A stretch of 64,000 nucleotides of DNA from Dendrophyllia cribrosa (Eukaryota > Cnidaria > Anthozoa > Scleractinia > Dendrophylliidae). A program made the translations under genes and the position numbers. This document shows, piece by piece, positions 20,065-31,249 of this stretch (its first letter is position 1; each line of letters begins with the position of its first letter). The notes beneath the pieces were generated by a model. The model ran no database searches, was not told where the DNA came from, and saw nothing but the letters and a program-made list of their open reading frames with translations. The stretch covers positions 3,409,884-3,473,883 of the forward strand of contig JAJLRJ010000001.1 in the NCBI GenBank assembly GCA_024195265.1, read 5' to 3'.

Positions 20065-21146
20065 TTAAAGGACATAAAACAAGGGCTGTTCTTGTTGTTA
20101 TTGGGACTTAAGAGCCAATGTCTGAAATTTTCGAAAATCGGGCGTCAGTCACAAAATTTCGGATTTCTTCATATTTTGCCCAAATAATCTCTATAGTGAA
20201 GTATTTTCAAAAATAACATTAAAAATTGTAACCGCGTTTTATTTTTTTCGAAAACGGGCAAAGTTTGAAAAACGGCAAATCGGCGGCCTTTCAGTTGTGA
20301 AACTGGCGAAAAATTACACATTTTCATCTCGCTCGTACAGAAAAACGCGATTCCATACATAAATAAAATGTGGCCACAACATAAACACGCTCTTGTTCTT
20401 CACACTACTGTTATTTACTTTGGATTAGCAGTTGAAATAAGAATATTTCGGCCGTTAGAAGAAACATGATTTCTTCCATTTTAAAAATTAGCAAATTTGA
20501 ACCACTTTCAACGCCGTGGAAACCCAATTGGTACGTTGAGTTTGAAAACAAAATTAAGACAGTCTTGAAGCACAACTTCTGTTGTTTACTGTGGTGAAAT
20601 ATTTCTGGCGGCACTTTAAAAGTGCCCCGTCGAGAGACCAAAATGTGAAGGGTAGTTTGACACCAGGAGAACTCGTGACACGAACCTGAACGCCGACACT
20701 ACGCACAAAATGTTTATCACAAAAAATAGTTCCTTTGAGATAGAGCCTTTTTCAGAATCGTAAGGACTTCAGAAGAACTTTATCTATCCTTTGCTAACTT
20801 AAAATGATATCTTTTTAAGCAGTTTGTTGGGATACGGAGTAGAGACACAAACATCATGTTGTGCGACCTCACAAATAACAGCGATCAACACTTACCCGCT
20901 TTTTCATCAGAAAATTAAACTGACCCGAACCTTGAATTGCGTTTATAATAAAGACAATCCTGCACTCCGATCCATTATATTGCTGTGTTTGGAATATCTG
21001 AGCCTTGTAGATCATATCATAGCGTTATTTACTCCAAATTTGTTAAAACAACAGTCGCTAAATGACAGTTCGAAAGTTTCCCACAATGTGTTGCAAAGAG
21101 ATTGCGTGACGTGTAGCACACTGGAATTTGCTGCGTGCTTATAGAC

Positions 21147-21320
21147 CACTTTCATAATGGCGGCCGATTTATTTATTCTTTTATATGTATGTTAATTAGC
21201 CTCACTGGCCTCGGTGACATGTGGAAAATTCAAAAGAATTTTTACTTTAAAATGAGGCCAGTGAGGCTAATTAACATACATATAAAAGAATAAATAAATC
21301 GGCCGCCATTATGAAATAGG
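21147..21320. mobile_element. Palindromic MITE nested in the left arm of the foldback element
   Basis: ACCACTTTCATAATGGCGGC pairs with GCCGCCATTATGAAATAGGT. The arms run through TTATTCTTTTATATGTATG and CCTCACTGGCC. The right arm of the surrounding foldback has the uninterrupted sequence GCTTATGGTATCGG (in complement), so the insertion site is a TA and the MITE arrived after the arms formed. Confidence 0.9.
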
Positions 21321-22283
21321 TCTATGGTGTCGGTCAAGGAAAGAACATTGCCGTGGAAAAGGTTTCAAGTCAGTGTCATTTATAAAGTGGGCTGGGGGTC
21401 CTTTAGTTGTAGAACTTGAGGCTCTAGTGGGGTCCGAGTGCATGCCTTTTATATTGATTTTTGACGTCGGGAGGCTCGAAAGTGCTTTTTACATCATTCA
21501 ATACAAGATATTTTCGAAAACAAAAGTGAAATTCAAAGATATTTTTTCTTTTTAGCCACTATTGCACCCGCTTTCTGTTAATAGTTTATCAGAAAATTAA
21601 ACTAACCCGAGCCTTGAATTGCGTTTATGATAAAGCCAATCATGCACTTCATTGTTGTAAATAAATTCCTGCACAGCAAAAGTAGAGAAAAAAATCGTTC
21701 ACAGCGAGCGAAAGAAAAGTATGGAATAATCTCGAAAAAAATTATTGCACAGCCTCAAGGCGGAAAAAGAAATCATGCATCACACAAGGCTTCTTCAATC
21801 TTCTTACAAGAGACAATAAAACTGTAAAAGTGGTTAGCAATCTTGTATTACATTGGCCCTTCATTTTCTAGCTTACAAAGGCAACTATCCTCAAATTCTT
21901 CAAGGAGGGCCATCGATGCCGCTTTTCTCTTCACTGCCGGGCACGGGCACAACGCATTTCTTTTGTGACTACATCCGGGTCGACCTCCTGTCTGTGGATT
22001 GACCAATAGTAAATTTAGCCTCCAGGTAGGCTTTCTGCTTTTCATTGAATTGGTAGCAAGGGCTGTTCCATTTCCTTTAGCGCCCAGCCCACCTTGAGGC
22101 TTTGGCCTTTGTTTGAGCTGCTAACTGAGCTTGAGACTTGCAAAGAAAGGGAGAAGTGCAACGCTTTCGCTGAGGAGGATGGCGTACTGTTATTTGGCCA
22201 GGTTTATTAGGGTTTGCCTCTCCGGTGACCTGGAGCAGGCTTCTAATGACAGATGGTCTTCCAGAGCGGACGGCCGTTGAAAC

Positions 22284-22315
22284 ATTCATTCATTCATTCA
22301 TTCATTCATTCATTC
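22284..22315 (+). repeat. (ATTC)n microsatellite
   Basis: Eight tandem ATTC units followed by TTTATTTGCCATATATACAA, possibly the tail of an old retrotransposon. Confidence 0.85.
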
Positions 22316-22428
22316 TTTATTTGCCATATATACAACATGTTACAGAGCAAGATGAAAATAATAAAGGATTAGAGAAAAAAGTGAATGGCGAGGAGACCTG
22401 AAAGAAACCACGAGCCCCCGGGAGGTAC

Positions 22429-22542
22429 TAGCCTGCGAGCAAGGCTCTCGGGCTTAGGGGTTGGGGGAAGGGGTACGGGGGACCTCCTCCCCTCCCAAAC
22501 CGCGAGCCTGGTCCCGAACCCGAGAGCTTGCTCGCAGGCTAG
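22429..22542. repeat. Hairpin MITE TAGCCTGCGAGCAAG
   Basis: TAGCCTGCGAGCAAGGCTCT at the left and GAGAGCTTGCTCGCAGGCTA at the right are inverted termini. The middle is GC-rich. Confidence 0.85.
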
Positions 22543-23206
22543 GGGGGTACTCGGATATGTTTTGGCTGGGTATGTGCCGTCCGGGTCTCCAAATTTAGAC
22601 CCCGTTTTAGAAAGAATTTGCACTCAAAATGTTACCCCATTCTAAAAATAGGTCAATTTTTAACACTCTAATTCTAGAAAAATGATACGGAAATGATATG
22701 CCATCTCGGATGGCAGCGCCTCGAAGCGCGCAGGGCTGTCAGCCGCCTATCCCTGATTGTCCACGGCCTTGTGGACGTTGAAAGTCAGATTCTGGTCAGG
22801 AGTACTAGTGGGCGTATAACTAGACAATCCCAAGGTCAACACCACTTCTGGAATATCCTGCGCAGTATTCAATTTAGATTTCGTAGAAATTGCGTAACTT
22901 TCAAAGTAGCCCATTTTTTTTAGAAAAGTTATTTCTTTGTTTGTTCGACTTATACATCAAAATACGACAATTCTGCTTCTACACAAATAAGCAACATAAT
23001 TGCTTTGATTTCAAACAGAAGATAAAGTCGCGATCTACAATTTCTTGATTCATCATCTTATGAAGCTTTCGTGCGTTCGAAATATTATACCTCGTTCTAG
23101 GAAATGTCTCTAAAATGGATACCCGTTCGTTCTAGACCAGGAGTCCCAAAATTACGACCCCGTTAGGCGGCACATACCCGTATAGGTATTTTTGGGAAGT
23201 ACCCCA
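22540..23206. mobile_element. Poly-G-ended MITE, copy 2
   Basis: GGGGGGTACTCGGATATG and GGGTATGTGCCGTCCG at the left are mirrored by CGGCACATACCCGTATAGG and GGGAAGTACCCC at the right. It is about 665 bp with no coding content, and lies in the loop of the foldback element. Confidence 0.75.
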
Positions 23207-23439
23207 CTCCCTCCCCCCTTCCCGGGATGCAGCCTTTCTGTGGGCATGAAAATACATTGGATGTTGGACGTTCAGGACTGTTTTCCTTGTCATCGGACAT
23301 GGGTGTTGAGACTGTAACTTGCGGTGATGTCACAGAAGCAGCTTTAAACCCACCAGCCGAAAACAAAACTGACAGCCAGCTGTAGCTCACATCTGTAATA
23401 GTATCACGATTCTCAGCTACTTTTGCTTGCTTTTGAGAC

Positions 23440-23655
23440 GTCAATATAAAGTCGTATTGACGTCTCAAAAATCTAGACAAAACTAATTTCGATTTTGGGC
23501 GCGCGTCAATACTGCATTATATTGACGGCGTTGGAAGAAAATATATTCCGTACTGGGCTCCGTCGCTTCGCGACTCCGCCCAATACGGAATATATTTTCT
23601 CCCAACTAGCCGTCAATATAATGCAGTGTTGACACCTCAAAATCGAAATTAGTTT
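23440..23655. repeat. Nested hairpins around ATATATTTTCT
   Basis: TTTTGAGACGTCAATATAAA and TCGTATTGACGTCTCAAAA form a small hairpin at 23430-23470. Adjacent arms, about 23480-23565 and 23580-23655, pair through ACTAATTTCGATTTTG, CTGCATTATATTGACG and CCGTACTGGGC. Confidence 0.7.
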
Positions 23656-23751
23656 ATAAGAGTATTGAAAACATAACTTCGCAGCAGAATAAAGGCGGTG
23701 TGTTATCGCAAAAGAGCCGGCAAGGGGCGTAGTGAAAGGGTGACACCCCCA

Positions 23752-23771
23752 CCCCCCCCCCCCCCCCCCCC
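23752..23771 (+). repeat. Poly-C run
   Basis: About 20 C. The neighbouring GTGACACCCCCACC suggests the end of a poly-C-terminated repeat. Confidence 0.85.
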
Positions 23772-26017
23772 ATAAATGACCTGTATATTTATCTACCAAA
23801 TATACCCAGAAATATACCTGAAAGACGATTTGAACATTAATTAAAATTGTACCAAAACGAAGGAAACAGACTTTATACATTTCCAAAAACGGACGTTACT
23901 CCTGTTACTTTTCCACGGCAATGTTCTTTCCTTGACCGATACCATAAGCACGCAGCAAATTCCAGTGTGCTACACGTCACGCCATCTCTTTGCAACACAT
24001 TGTGGGAAACTTTCGAACTGTCATTTAGCGACTGTTGTTTTAACAAATTTGGAGTAAATAACGCTATGATATGATCTACAAGGCTCAGATATTCCAAACA
24101 CAGCAATATAATGGATCGGAGTGCAGGATTGTCTTTATTATAAACGCAATTCAAGGTTCGGGTCAGTTTAATTTTCTGATGAAAAAGCGGGTAAGTGTTG
24201 ATCGCTGTTATTTGTGAGGTCGCACAACATGATGTTTGTGTCTCTACTCCGTATCCCAACAAACTGCTTAAAAAGATATCATTTTAAGTTAGCAAAGGAT
24301 AGATAAAGTTCTTCTGAAGTCCTTACGATTCTGAAAAAGGCTCTATCTCAAAGGAACTATTTTTTGTGATAAACATTTTGTGCGTAGTGTCGGCGTTAGA
24401 CTTGCACACAAGTCGACTGCGAAGCCCCCGAGAGCGCGACGAAGTCGCGCAAAGCGAGCGACGAAGTCGCGAGTCGACTTGTTTCGTCTGCACGAAATCG
24501 AATTTAATTTGCATATTGTTGGCGCGAAAATATTGGTTGGGCTGGTAAAATAAACAGTTCTCAAATGACTGGATAGTCTGAATTCCACAATGAATGGGGA
24601 TGACCCGACTCGGAACTTTCTGGACCCAATACAACAGCCTTGACTCCTTTCTCGCGAAGAAATGATACCTAATCTTTCATCAGTGAAACCAATGGAAAAA
24701 TAACGAGGCAAACTGTTTCTACAATACTTCTTTCGCCATGTTTAAAGAAATCTCGGCAGAACAAACGGCGCGATGTGGAATGTGAGACTTTCCTGAACCA
24801 ATCATTAACACATCTCGACCACTAATGTCAGCTTCAACTACTTTGCGTTGATTTTCTCGAATTTCTTCAAAACTAAGCTTAGTTTATAGCTTCCTCTTCA
24901 TTCATTTTCCTCGCAGTTCTTCACCTCGTGAACGCGTGAGCAAGCAAAGGATCAAGTTTCCCGGAAAGCGACGTCATGAAACTTAGCGCTCTCTGATTGG
25001 ACATCAATGCTGCCACACCCCCGACACACCGCCGACCTAAAAACAGGTCGGTAAAATATGGCGCGCTGCAGGCGAGAAAAGTCCGTTCTCCGCCCGGCCA
25101 CCCAAAACGAAAATACCAAAAACGGACTTTGAGAAAGTCTATGTCGGCGTTCACGAGTTCTCCTGGTGTCAAACTACCCTTCACATTTTGGTCTCTCGAC
25201 GGGGCACTTTTAAAGTGCCGCCAGAAATATTTCACCACAGTAAACAACAGAAGTTGTGCTTCAAGACTGTCTTAATTTTGTTTTCAAACTCAACGTACCA
25301 ATTGGGTTTCCACGGCGTTGAAAGTGGTTCAAATTTGCTAATTTTTAAAATGGAAGAAATCATGTTTCTTCTAACGGCCGAAATATTCTTATTTCAACTG
25401 CTAATCCAAAGTAAATAACAGTAGTGTGAAGAACAAGAGCGTGTTTATGTTGTGGCCACATTTTATTTATGTATGGAATCGCGTTTTTCTGTACGAGCGA
25501 GATGAAAATGTGTAATTTTTCGCCAGTTTCACAACTGAAAGGCCGCCGATTTGCCGTTTTTCAAACTTTGCCCGTTTTCGAAAAAAATAAAACGCCGTTA
25601 CAATTTTTAATGTTATTTTTGAAAATACTTCACTATAGAGATTATTTGGGCAAAATATGAAGAAATCCGAAATTTTGTGACTGACGCCCGATTTTCGAAA
25701 ATTTCAGACATTGGCTCTTAATTATTAGTTGTTTATTCGGCCTCCTAATACCTACATGGAAGGACACTTAAGACTTTATATGTTAGTTTGTTTCCTAATG
25801 CCCATTTTCCTGTTATTCTCCTTTCTACAAAATTATATATTTAGGACATATATTTCCAAATATTTTTTCCAGTTATATTTTTTATATTTGATGTAGGAAT
25901 ATGAAACTTTGTTCCAGTAAAGCATCTGCTCACAGCACTTCATTTTCAGTAGGAACTACTAGTAATAAATGTTTCAATTTTGTTTTCAGGTTGAATGCAA
26001 TCTGACTTCAAACAACC

Positions 26018-27215
26018 ATGACACACTTGTTGTATGTGCAAAGTAGAAAGCGCTGTATTCTAAGGCTCGTATTCCCTCACCGCATGTTTTTACAACAAAG
26101 GATGGTAAAAAGCGAATCTACACAGTTTCAGGCTAAGTGCAAAAAGATTGGAGCCATAGTCACAAGATCAGGAACAAACAATAGAAGTCCAATTGTTGCT
26201 ATTCTCGGCTGGAATTTTTCCCATGACAATTTTTTAGCGGGGGTACTCCCGACAATGTAGGATAGGTGTGTGCCGCCAAGGTTCTTAAATCCTGACCCTA
26301 TTTAAGGGTAGAAAATAGAGATTTGATACTCTTTTTAAGGCCCAGTTTTAACAGACCATATCTTTTTCGTTTTGCGCGTTGGGGTGGATACTGCAATTTA
26401 GTGACCCTATCTAAGGAACATCTAAGGACCACAATACCAAAAATACCAAAAAGGATACCCTATTTAAGGACTGAGCACCTAAAAAACCCTACCCTATCGG
26501 GCGGCACATACTTATATAGCGTATATAAGGGAGTACCACCCCCCCCCCCACCCCCCCGCCCCCCAGGAGTAAAATGTTTGAAAACCAGGGCTTTGATAAA
26601 GTCAGAATACCTTCAAATCCTGTAGACACAGTTCTACGACTGAACAAAGCCAAGGAGATCAGTCTTGAATTGTTGGGTATACTTGAAGAAATAAAATCAA
26701 GTCAAAATCAGCCAATCTTCCTTTTTTGCCTTGAGTATGGGAGGGTTTAATTTATGGTGCATCACTTTATAAGAGAAGCTGTAATGACCCCAGGGAAGTA
26801 CTATTACAAATCTATTCATGTTGTGGGCTGCATATTTGATAGCTGTCCCAGTGTTCTTAATTTTCAGTTTGAAACAGCAGTTGATAGTGTTGAAAACCAT
26901 GCAAAATCCTTTGTTTAGGGCTCTTAGACAAGTTCAGTTAATTTTTATTTATCCAGCATTTCTTTTACGTCTGGTTGTGAGAAGACATATACTGCAGGAT
27001 TCTATGGCCTCCCCCATGGGTTGTCCTGAATTATTCCTGCTTAGTATTGCAGACTATGTGGTCTCCCACAGGGATATTGAGACATTTATCAATGCACATA
27101 AGAAAAAAGGCATCAAGGTGAGTGTTTTAAAGGCGCTGGTAGGATTCTGCTCATGTACGGCATTACCCCGATAAATGCAGGAGATTGAGGCTTTTACTGA
27201 CAACTGCATAGCAGA
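26018..27215 (+). pseudogene. Broken duplicate of the TMEM53-like gene
   Basis: The frame is open from 26018 to about 26238 and aligns with the start of the gene at 15808, including QQRM, SES.QF.AKCKKIGA and AILGWN. It is then interrupted by a poly-G-ended element (26239-26565). Homology resumes at 26567 with MFENQGFDKVRI, then IHVVGCIFDSCP near 26812, GCPELFLLSIADYVV near 27019 and ETFINAHKKKGIKV near 27082. It ends at FTDNCIA just before an inverted-repeat element. Several frameshifts and stops separate these blocks. The nucleophile region LSMGG is destroyed: the first base run reads FCLEYGRV before a stop. This is a duplicated copy that keeps the spliced-gene context (acceptor-like TTTTGTTTTCAG ending at 25990), so it arose by DNA duplication rather than retrocopying. 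Confidence 0.85.
26239..26565. mobile_element. Poly-G/poly-C-ended MITE inserted in the TMEM53-like pseudogene
   Basis: It starts GGGGGTACTCCCGACAATG and ends TATATAAGGGAGTACCACC plus a run of C. It splits the codons between NFLA and KMFENQ of the pseudogene. Interior phrases (TGTGTGCCGCC near the left end, GGGCGGCACATAC near the right) match the elements at 3936 and 22540, so it belongs to one family. Confidence 0.75.
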
Positions 27216-27492
27216 GCCATAGTTAATAGAACAAACTGGTTATGAAACTCAACAAATTTCAAAAAGAGTGTACAAAGCTACTTTGTTTTATGTTGAACGA
27301 ACCGTGACCGTGCACATTGTTTTGTTTAACGTGTGAGCCCAAATTTTTCTACTGGTCAGTTGCTCATATGCATTTCAATACCTTTTGTGTTTTGTGCACG
27401 GTCAAGGCAAACGAACAAAAGAAATGGAGAACGAAAACATATAACAGAGGACTGACTGAGTTTCATAACCAGTTTATTCTATTAACTATGGC
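27216..27492. mobile_element. MITE-like inverted repeat at the 3' end of the TMEM53-like pseudogene
   Basis: Inverted ends of roughly 38 bp: GCCATAGTTAATAGAACAAA at the left, and its near-perfect complement ending CTATTAACTATGGC at the right. It has no coding content and sits directly after the last recognisable pseudogene codons (FTDNCIA). Confidence 0.65.
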
Positions 27493-27545
27493 AGAGCATA
27501 TGCTATAATCCAGATCATAAGCCTCCTGGATATAGCACTACAACT

Positions 27546-27567
27546 CCCCCCCCCCCCCCCCCCCCCC
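27546..27567 (+). repeat. Poly-C run
   Basis: 22 C after TACAACT, followed by ATCACCCCCACCCTGCCC. It is similar to other C-runs here that end MITEs. Confidence 0.85.
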
Positions 27568-27569
27568 AT

Positions 27570-28660
27570 CACCCCCACCCTGCCCCCCAACCAGCCCCAA
27601 TTTGTACAGAATAATGGACATAAAGGAGATAAATACTTAAGTAGAGGGTGATCTTGATAATCTGAAAGATCAGGGTTAATTTGCAACCTGAAAACCAACT
27701 AAATGAATAAATACAGTAAATAAATAAAGTGCTGCTCAAAGATAACCAAAGATGACATTTGAATGGTGAAGGTCTCTCAGGGAAAGACAAACGTTCTTTT
27801 AATCCAAAATCCTCTCTAACTGGAGACCAAGAGAAATAAGGGCTCTGAGAAGCGGAGAGTGAACAGTGCTAAAGAAGAAAGAGGAGGGAATGGACAGTGC
27901 GCAGAAAGCGTGAGTGAGTGCGGGAGGAAAGGGGCTCCCTTCGCATTCCACGATTTCTCCTCACGCGGGCGCGCTAAAATCCCCCCTTACCTTCTTATTT
28001 TTTCAAATTGCAATGCATTTCCATCCAGACCATCCGCAGCCAAAGACACTTATTTATAGCTTCAGTGCACTGTTATAGTAGTTGTTAACAAAACGGAAGC
28101 ATTATTTTTAACTTTTCATTCATACCAATAGGTTTTGTTGGCTTTTTATAATGATATTAAGGCGGGACTCAACCTAAATTTGAATGAAATTTTAAGAGGT
28201 TTAAAGAAGGGATAGGAGAAAGAAAATGATATTTGGAACACCAACAGACAGTTGATACCCACGCAAGAGCACCGTCTACAATTATAAACTAAAAATTCTA
28301 ATTTTAATAACTCCACTAAATCTTCAATATTTTTTATTTCTCTTAATTTTACCAATCCTTTGAGAAAAACTATTTCCTCCCAAACATACCCAAAAATCAC
28401 CCCAAAATTAACGAAACACCCATAACATAGATTCATGGGACTAAAGCATAGAGTTTTTGGATTGCTTGAAACGTGAACGAGATATTTCCAAAGTGGCGGA
28501 AATAAATGGTAACATTGCCCCGTTCTGTGTTCGCTGTAAATCTTGTGCGTATTGCCCGTTAATTTATACCGCAAAGCACTCGCAAATTTTTCCATAATGT
28601 TCGACATTTTACAAATAAAAAACAATAATTTATATGAGTGATTTGACAATCGTCAGTGCT
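27570..28660. other. Gene-free interval, 27.6-28.7 kb
   Basis: A 167-residue minus-strand frame (28649-28146) has no domain I recognise, and its codon content follows the AT-rich background. I do not call it a gene. Otherwise nothing is assigned here. Confidence 0.4.
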
Positions 28661-28665
28661 CTTAA

Positions 28666-28738
28666 GCCTGCTTTCCATATAGTTGTAACTGTTGTAATTC
28701 AGTCGGCGACTGTCGCCAACTATATGGAAACCAGGCTT
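28666..28738. repeat. Hairpin MITE GCCTGCTTTCCATATAGTTG
   Basis: GCCTGCTTTCCATATAGTTG and CAACTATATGGAAACCAGGC are inverted, with about 33 bases between. Confidence 0.8.
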
Positions 28739-29699
28739 TAGCATCATAAAAAACCCTCAGAAATATTCCAAAGTCTTCACCTTCACTTCAAAGCTTTAAT
28801 TTTATTTCAGACAAACTTGACACATTTGAACATTTGTGTCACCACTGAGGAAGCACTTTTGTAATGAAATTTCAGTCTAGTTTACATTGTAGATACTGAA
28901 TGAGTTACAGTTACCATATTGAACTGAAAGCCGGCATCTATCTATATATGCTCTCGTTTAATGGACCTCAGAATCGAGCAGTATGCCATGAATATACAGT
29001 ACTTCAGCATTAAAACATTTTCTTGTCTTTAACAATACGATTTTCGGTCAAATCGGCCCTATTTTTTTAATATTATTTATTTCCGTCAATATTTAAACAG
29101 GAACATCCAGTTTAACATCGCTAGTTTAAATAGAGCTGTATATAATTCAGTACGGACAAACAGTAATAAAGCAACGACATACAGATCAAAATACGCTTCT
29201 CAGGGATCTCAATTTAGCGCTTGAAGTGGCGATTTAGTCTGCCCTCTAAAAATCGCTGAATTTATAGTTAAAATGGACTGCCATGACATCGAGCTACATC
29301 CCGCCAGGTCAACAATAAACTCGGCGATCTATGAGGAAAATTCATCAACCAGACCAGATGAATCAACATTACTAATCAAATTGAACATTGACCCAAACTG
29401 AAGCTCTTTACAAACGGCAGCTGCCCACTGTTTAGTTTTCCATTTTTTGTCGTGGTAATTTATTCTTGCATTGCTTCGGCGAAAGTAGCGAGTGTTAACC
29501 GAAAATACAATCGCAGGATTGATTGCCGAGGGCCAAGTTTCTGGTAAGTCAATAAATTAGGTTTCGTGTTTGAGAATAATGCCTTTTATAAAAATTTTTG
29601 TGGTGCGGCCAAGACAAGTTAAAAACATAAAAAGAAACACAGAGTTTTATTTTGAAAATAAACAGCACCACAGCCGCAACACTAGTCATTTAAGCTTGC

Positions 29700-30000
29700 G
29701 ATCTGATCTGAAAGGCAACGATTTCATCCACAGGCTCAAACATTGTGTCAAACGTTAGAGTCACCGTGCACAGTTTGATCAGTAATAAACAGTACTATAG
29801 GAAAATACTGTTCCGTAGCTTTCATTTGAATGGTCACATGACACTTCAGGATTTCATTCACAGACTTAAAAGACCCACTCGTACAGCATAATAAACAGTG
29901 ATCAACAGTATCACAGGAAAGTACTGCTAATTAAGTAGCTTTAAGTTAGAATGGTCATATATTCTTTAGGGTTTCATCAACCGCCCTGTGTAGTTCCAGA
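29700..30000 (-). repeat. Degenerate tandem copies of the GAGTCTGT repeat, inverted
   Basis: TTTCATTTGAATGGTCACAT, TTCAGGATTTCATTCACAGA and CACAGGAAAGTACTGCTAAT occur twice, about 110 bases apart. In complement they match the ATTCAAATGAAAGC phrases at 49655. Confidence 0.55.
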
Positions 30001-30279
30001 ATGACTTCAATTTAGGACCCGATTCCTAACACAACGTTTCCACAGAACAGTCACAGACAAAGAGAACTGCCTATTACAAACCTACGATTGTGCAAACAAT
30101 TTCACGATCTTAGCGAACAGCTAACATCAAAATGAAGATTTCTCAGATTTTTGCCCCCGCAGGGTTTTGGCCCAGAGGCCAAAACCCGAGGAGGCACCCT
30201 AGCATTCCCCGGGTGTATACATACAAGGACAGAGAATATTTGTTGAAAAAGTAAGAAATGTGTTTGTAGTGGGCGAAGC

Positions 30280-30294
<15 letters not shown>

Positions 30295-30311
<17 letters not shown>

Positions 30312-30360
30312 CGGTCTCGGGTAATATATTTTAGCAAGCGCGCACGGTGGTGTCGGGTAC
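30295..30360. repeat. Two tandem GC-rich units
   Basis: GGCGCGCACGGCGGTCTCGG and AGCGCGCACGGTGGTGTCGG are tandem, 40 bases apart. They give the repeated Arg/Pro-rich frames on the minus strand, which I do not regard as a gene. Confidence 0.6.
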
Positions 30361-30422
30361 TTGCAACCACCAGGTCGCGTTTCGTCACCTTTGACCTTCG
30401 CCATCTTCTAGCAGCATCTTGC

Positions 30423-31120
30423 GGGTGTGCGGAAAACTCAGACCCAGCGGAAAACTCAGACCCCACGAGATTACAAGAAGTTTTCTTCCTAGAAACCTTG
30501 AAATAATATTAAAAAACTGATTGTTGGACACATCGCATGCTTTGAAGTGCTAAAATAATATCAGCCTCGGAATTCATCTAAATTAACGTGTTTTGTTGCG
30601 ATTCCTGAATGGCGCTCTCTTCAGGTGTTTGCTCAAGCGTAAAATACGCAACTTCGTCCAGACAAATCTGAGCGCTTCTACACTCGCAAACACGGGAAAT
30701 CCGTTCTGTCTAGCACTATGGATAACTATGAATGAATACAAGTCACTAAATTTGACTAAAATTTTCGCGACTCTTTTTTTCTTATTTTTTTCAGTGAAAA
30801 GTAACCGAAGTGCCGGCTGCTATTTTAAACCATGTTTATAGTTTTTCCCTGTTTGATCGAAAACGATGAACCGGGCAAGATAAATATCTCGCTGTTATCT
30901 TGTTATTTCAGTTGCCAATTAACAGGAAGTGCATTCTGTCGACGACTATATTGAATCAAAGTAAATCTGCACTGGTGAGGTGATTGCGTGACAATAAAAC
31001 ATTTTACGCGAGGTGAAAAGAATTGATCATGAGTGAAGTTTATTTATTTTGTAATTTCGTGGGGTCTGAGTTTTCCGCTGGGTCTGAGTTTTCCGCCGGG
31101 TCTGAGTTTTCCGCACACCC
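30423..31120. mobile_element. 698-bp TIR element with a perfect 9-bp target duplication
   Basis: GCATCTTGC occurs at 30414-30422 and again at 31121-31129, exactly flanking inverted ends GGGTGTGCGGAAAACTCAGA (left) and TCTGAGTTTTCCGCACACCC (right). Just inside, the unit GGGTCTGAGTTTTCCGC is tandemly repeated, twice at the left and three times at the right. The interior has no recognised coding sequence. A 9-bp duplication is typical of Mutator-like elements (family knowledge), but without a transposase the superfamily is open. Confidence 0.88.
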
Positions 31121-31249
31121 GCATCTTGCGGCATTTGAAGGTCTTGCATTTACGAGTTCGCGTTTCGCCATCTTCGAGAAGCATTTTAAGGTGAGTATTT
31201 TGCACTTCAGTGATTTTTTTGAATTCAAAAGCATTCAACAGTACTGAAT

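Larger units (their letters stand above)
20112..25717. mobile_element. 5.6-kb foldback element flanked by TTAA
   Basis: TTAA (20108-20111) plus GAGCCAATGTCTGAAATTTT is mirrored by AAAATTTCAGACATTGGCTC plus TTAA (25718-25721). The arms are long: 20112 to about 21363 at the left, about 23908-25717 at the right. Outside gaps they are near-identical, so frames in one arm reappear inverted in the other. The left arm carries a palindromic MITE (21147-21320) and lacks a 754-bp segment that the right arm keeps (24388-25141). The loop (21364-23907) holds other MITEs. No transposase is recognised, so it is non-autonomous. Confidence 0.85.

Noticed and set aside
20824..21144. 106-residue open frame, nearly identical to the minus-strand frame at 23873-24262
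   Set aside because: The similarity reflects the inverted arms of the foldback element, not a duplicated gene. No domain is visible.
25188..25418. 76-residue frame repeated at 20411-20641
   Set aside because: Same cause: the inverted arms.
28146..28649. 167-residue open frame on the minus strand
   Set aside because: No domain, AT-driven composition, no splice context, and adjacent to a hairpin MITE. Chance or repeat-derived.
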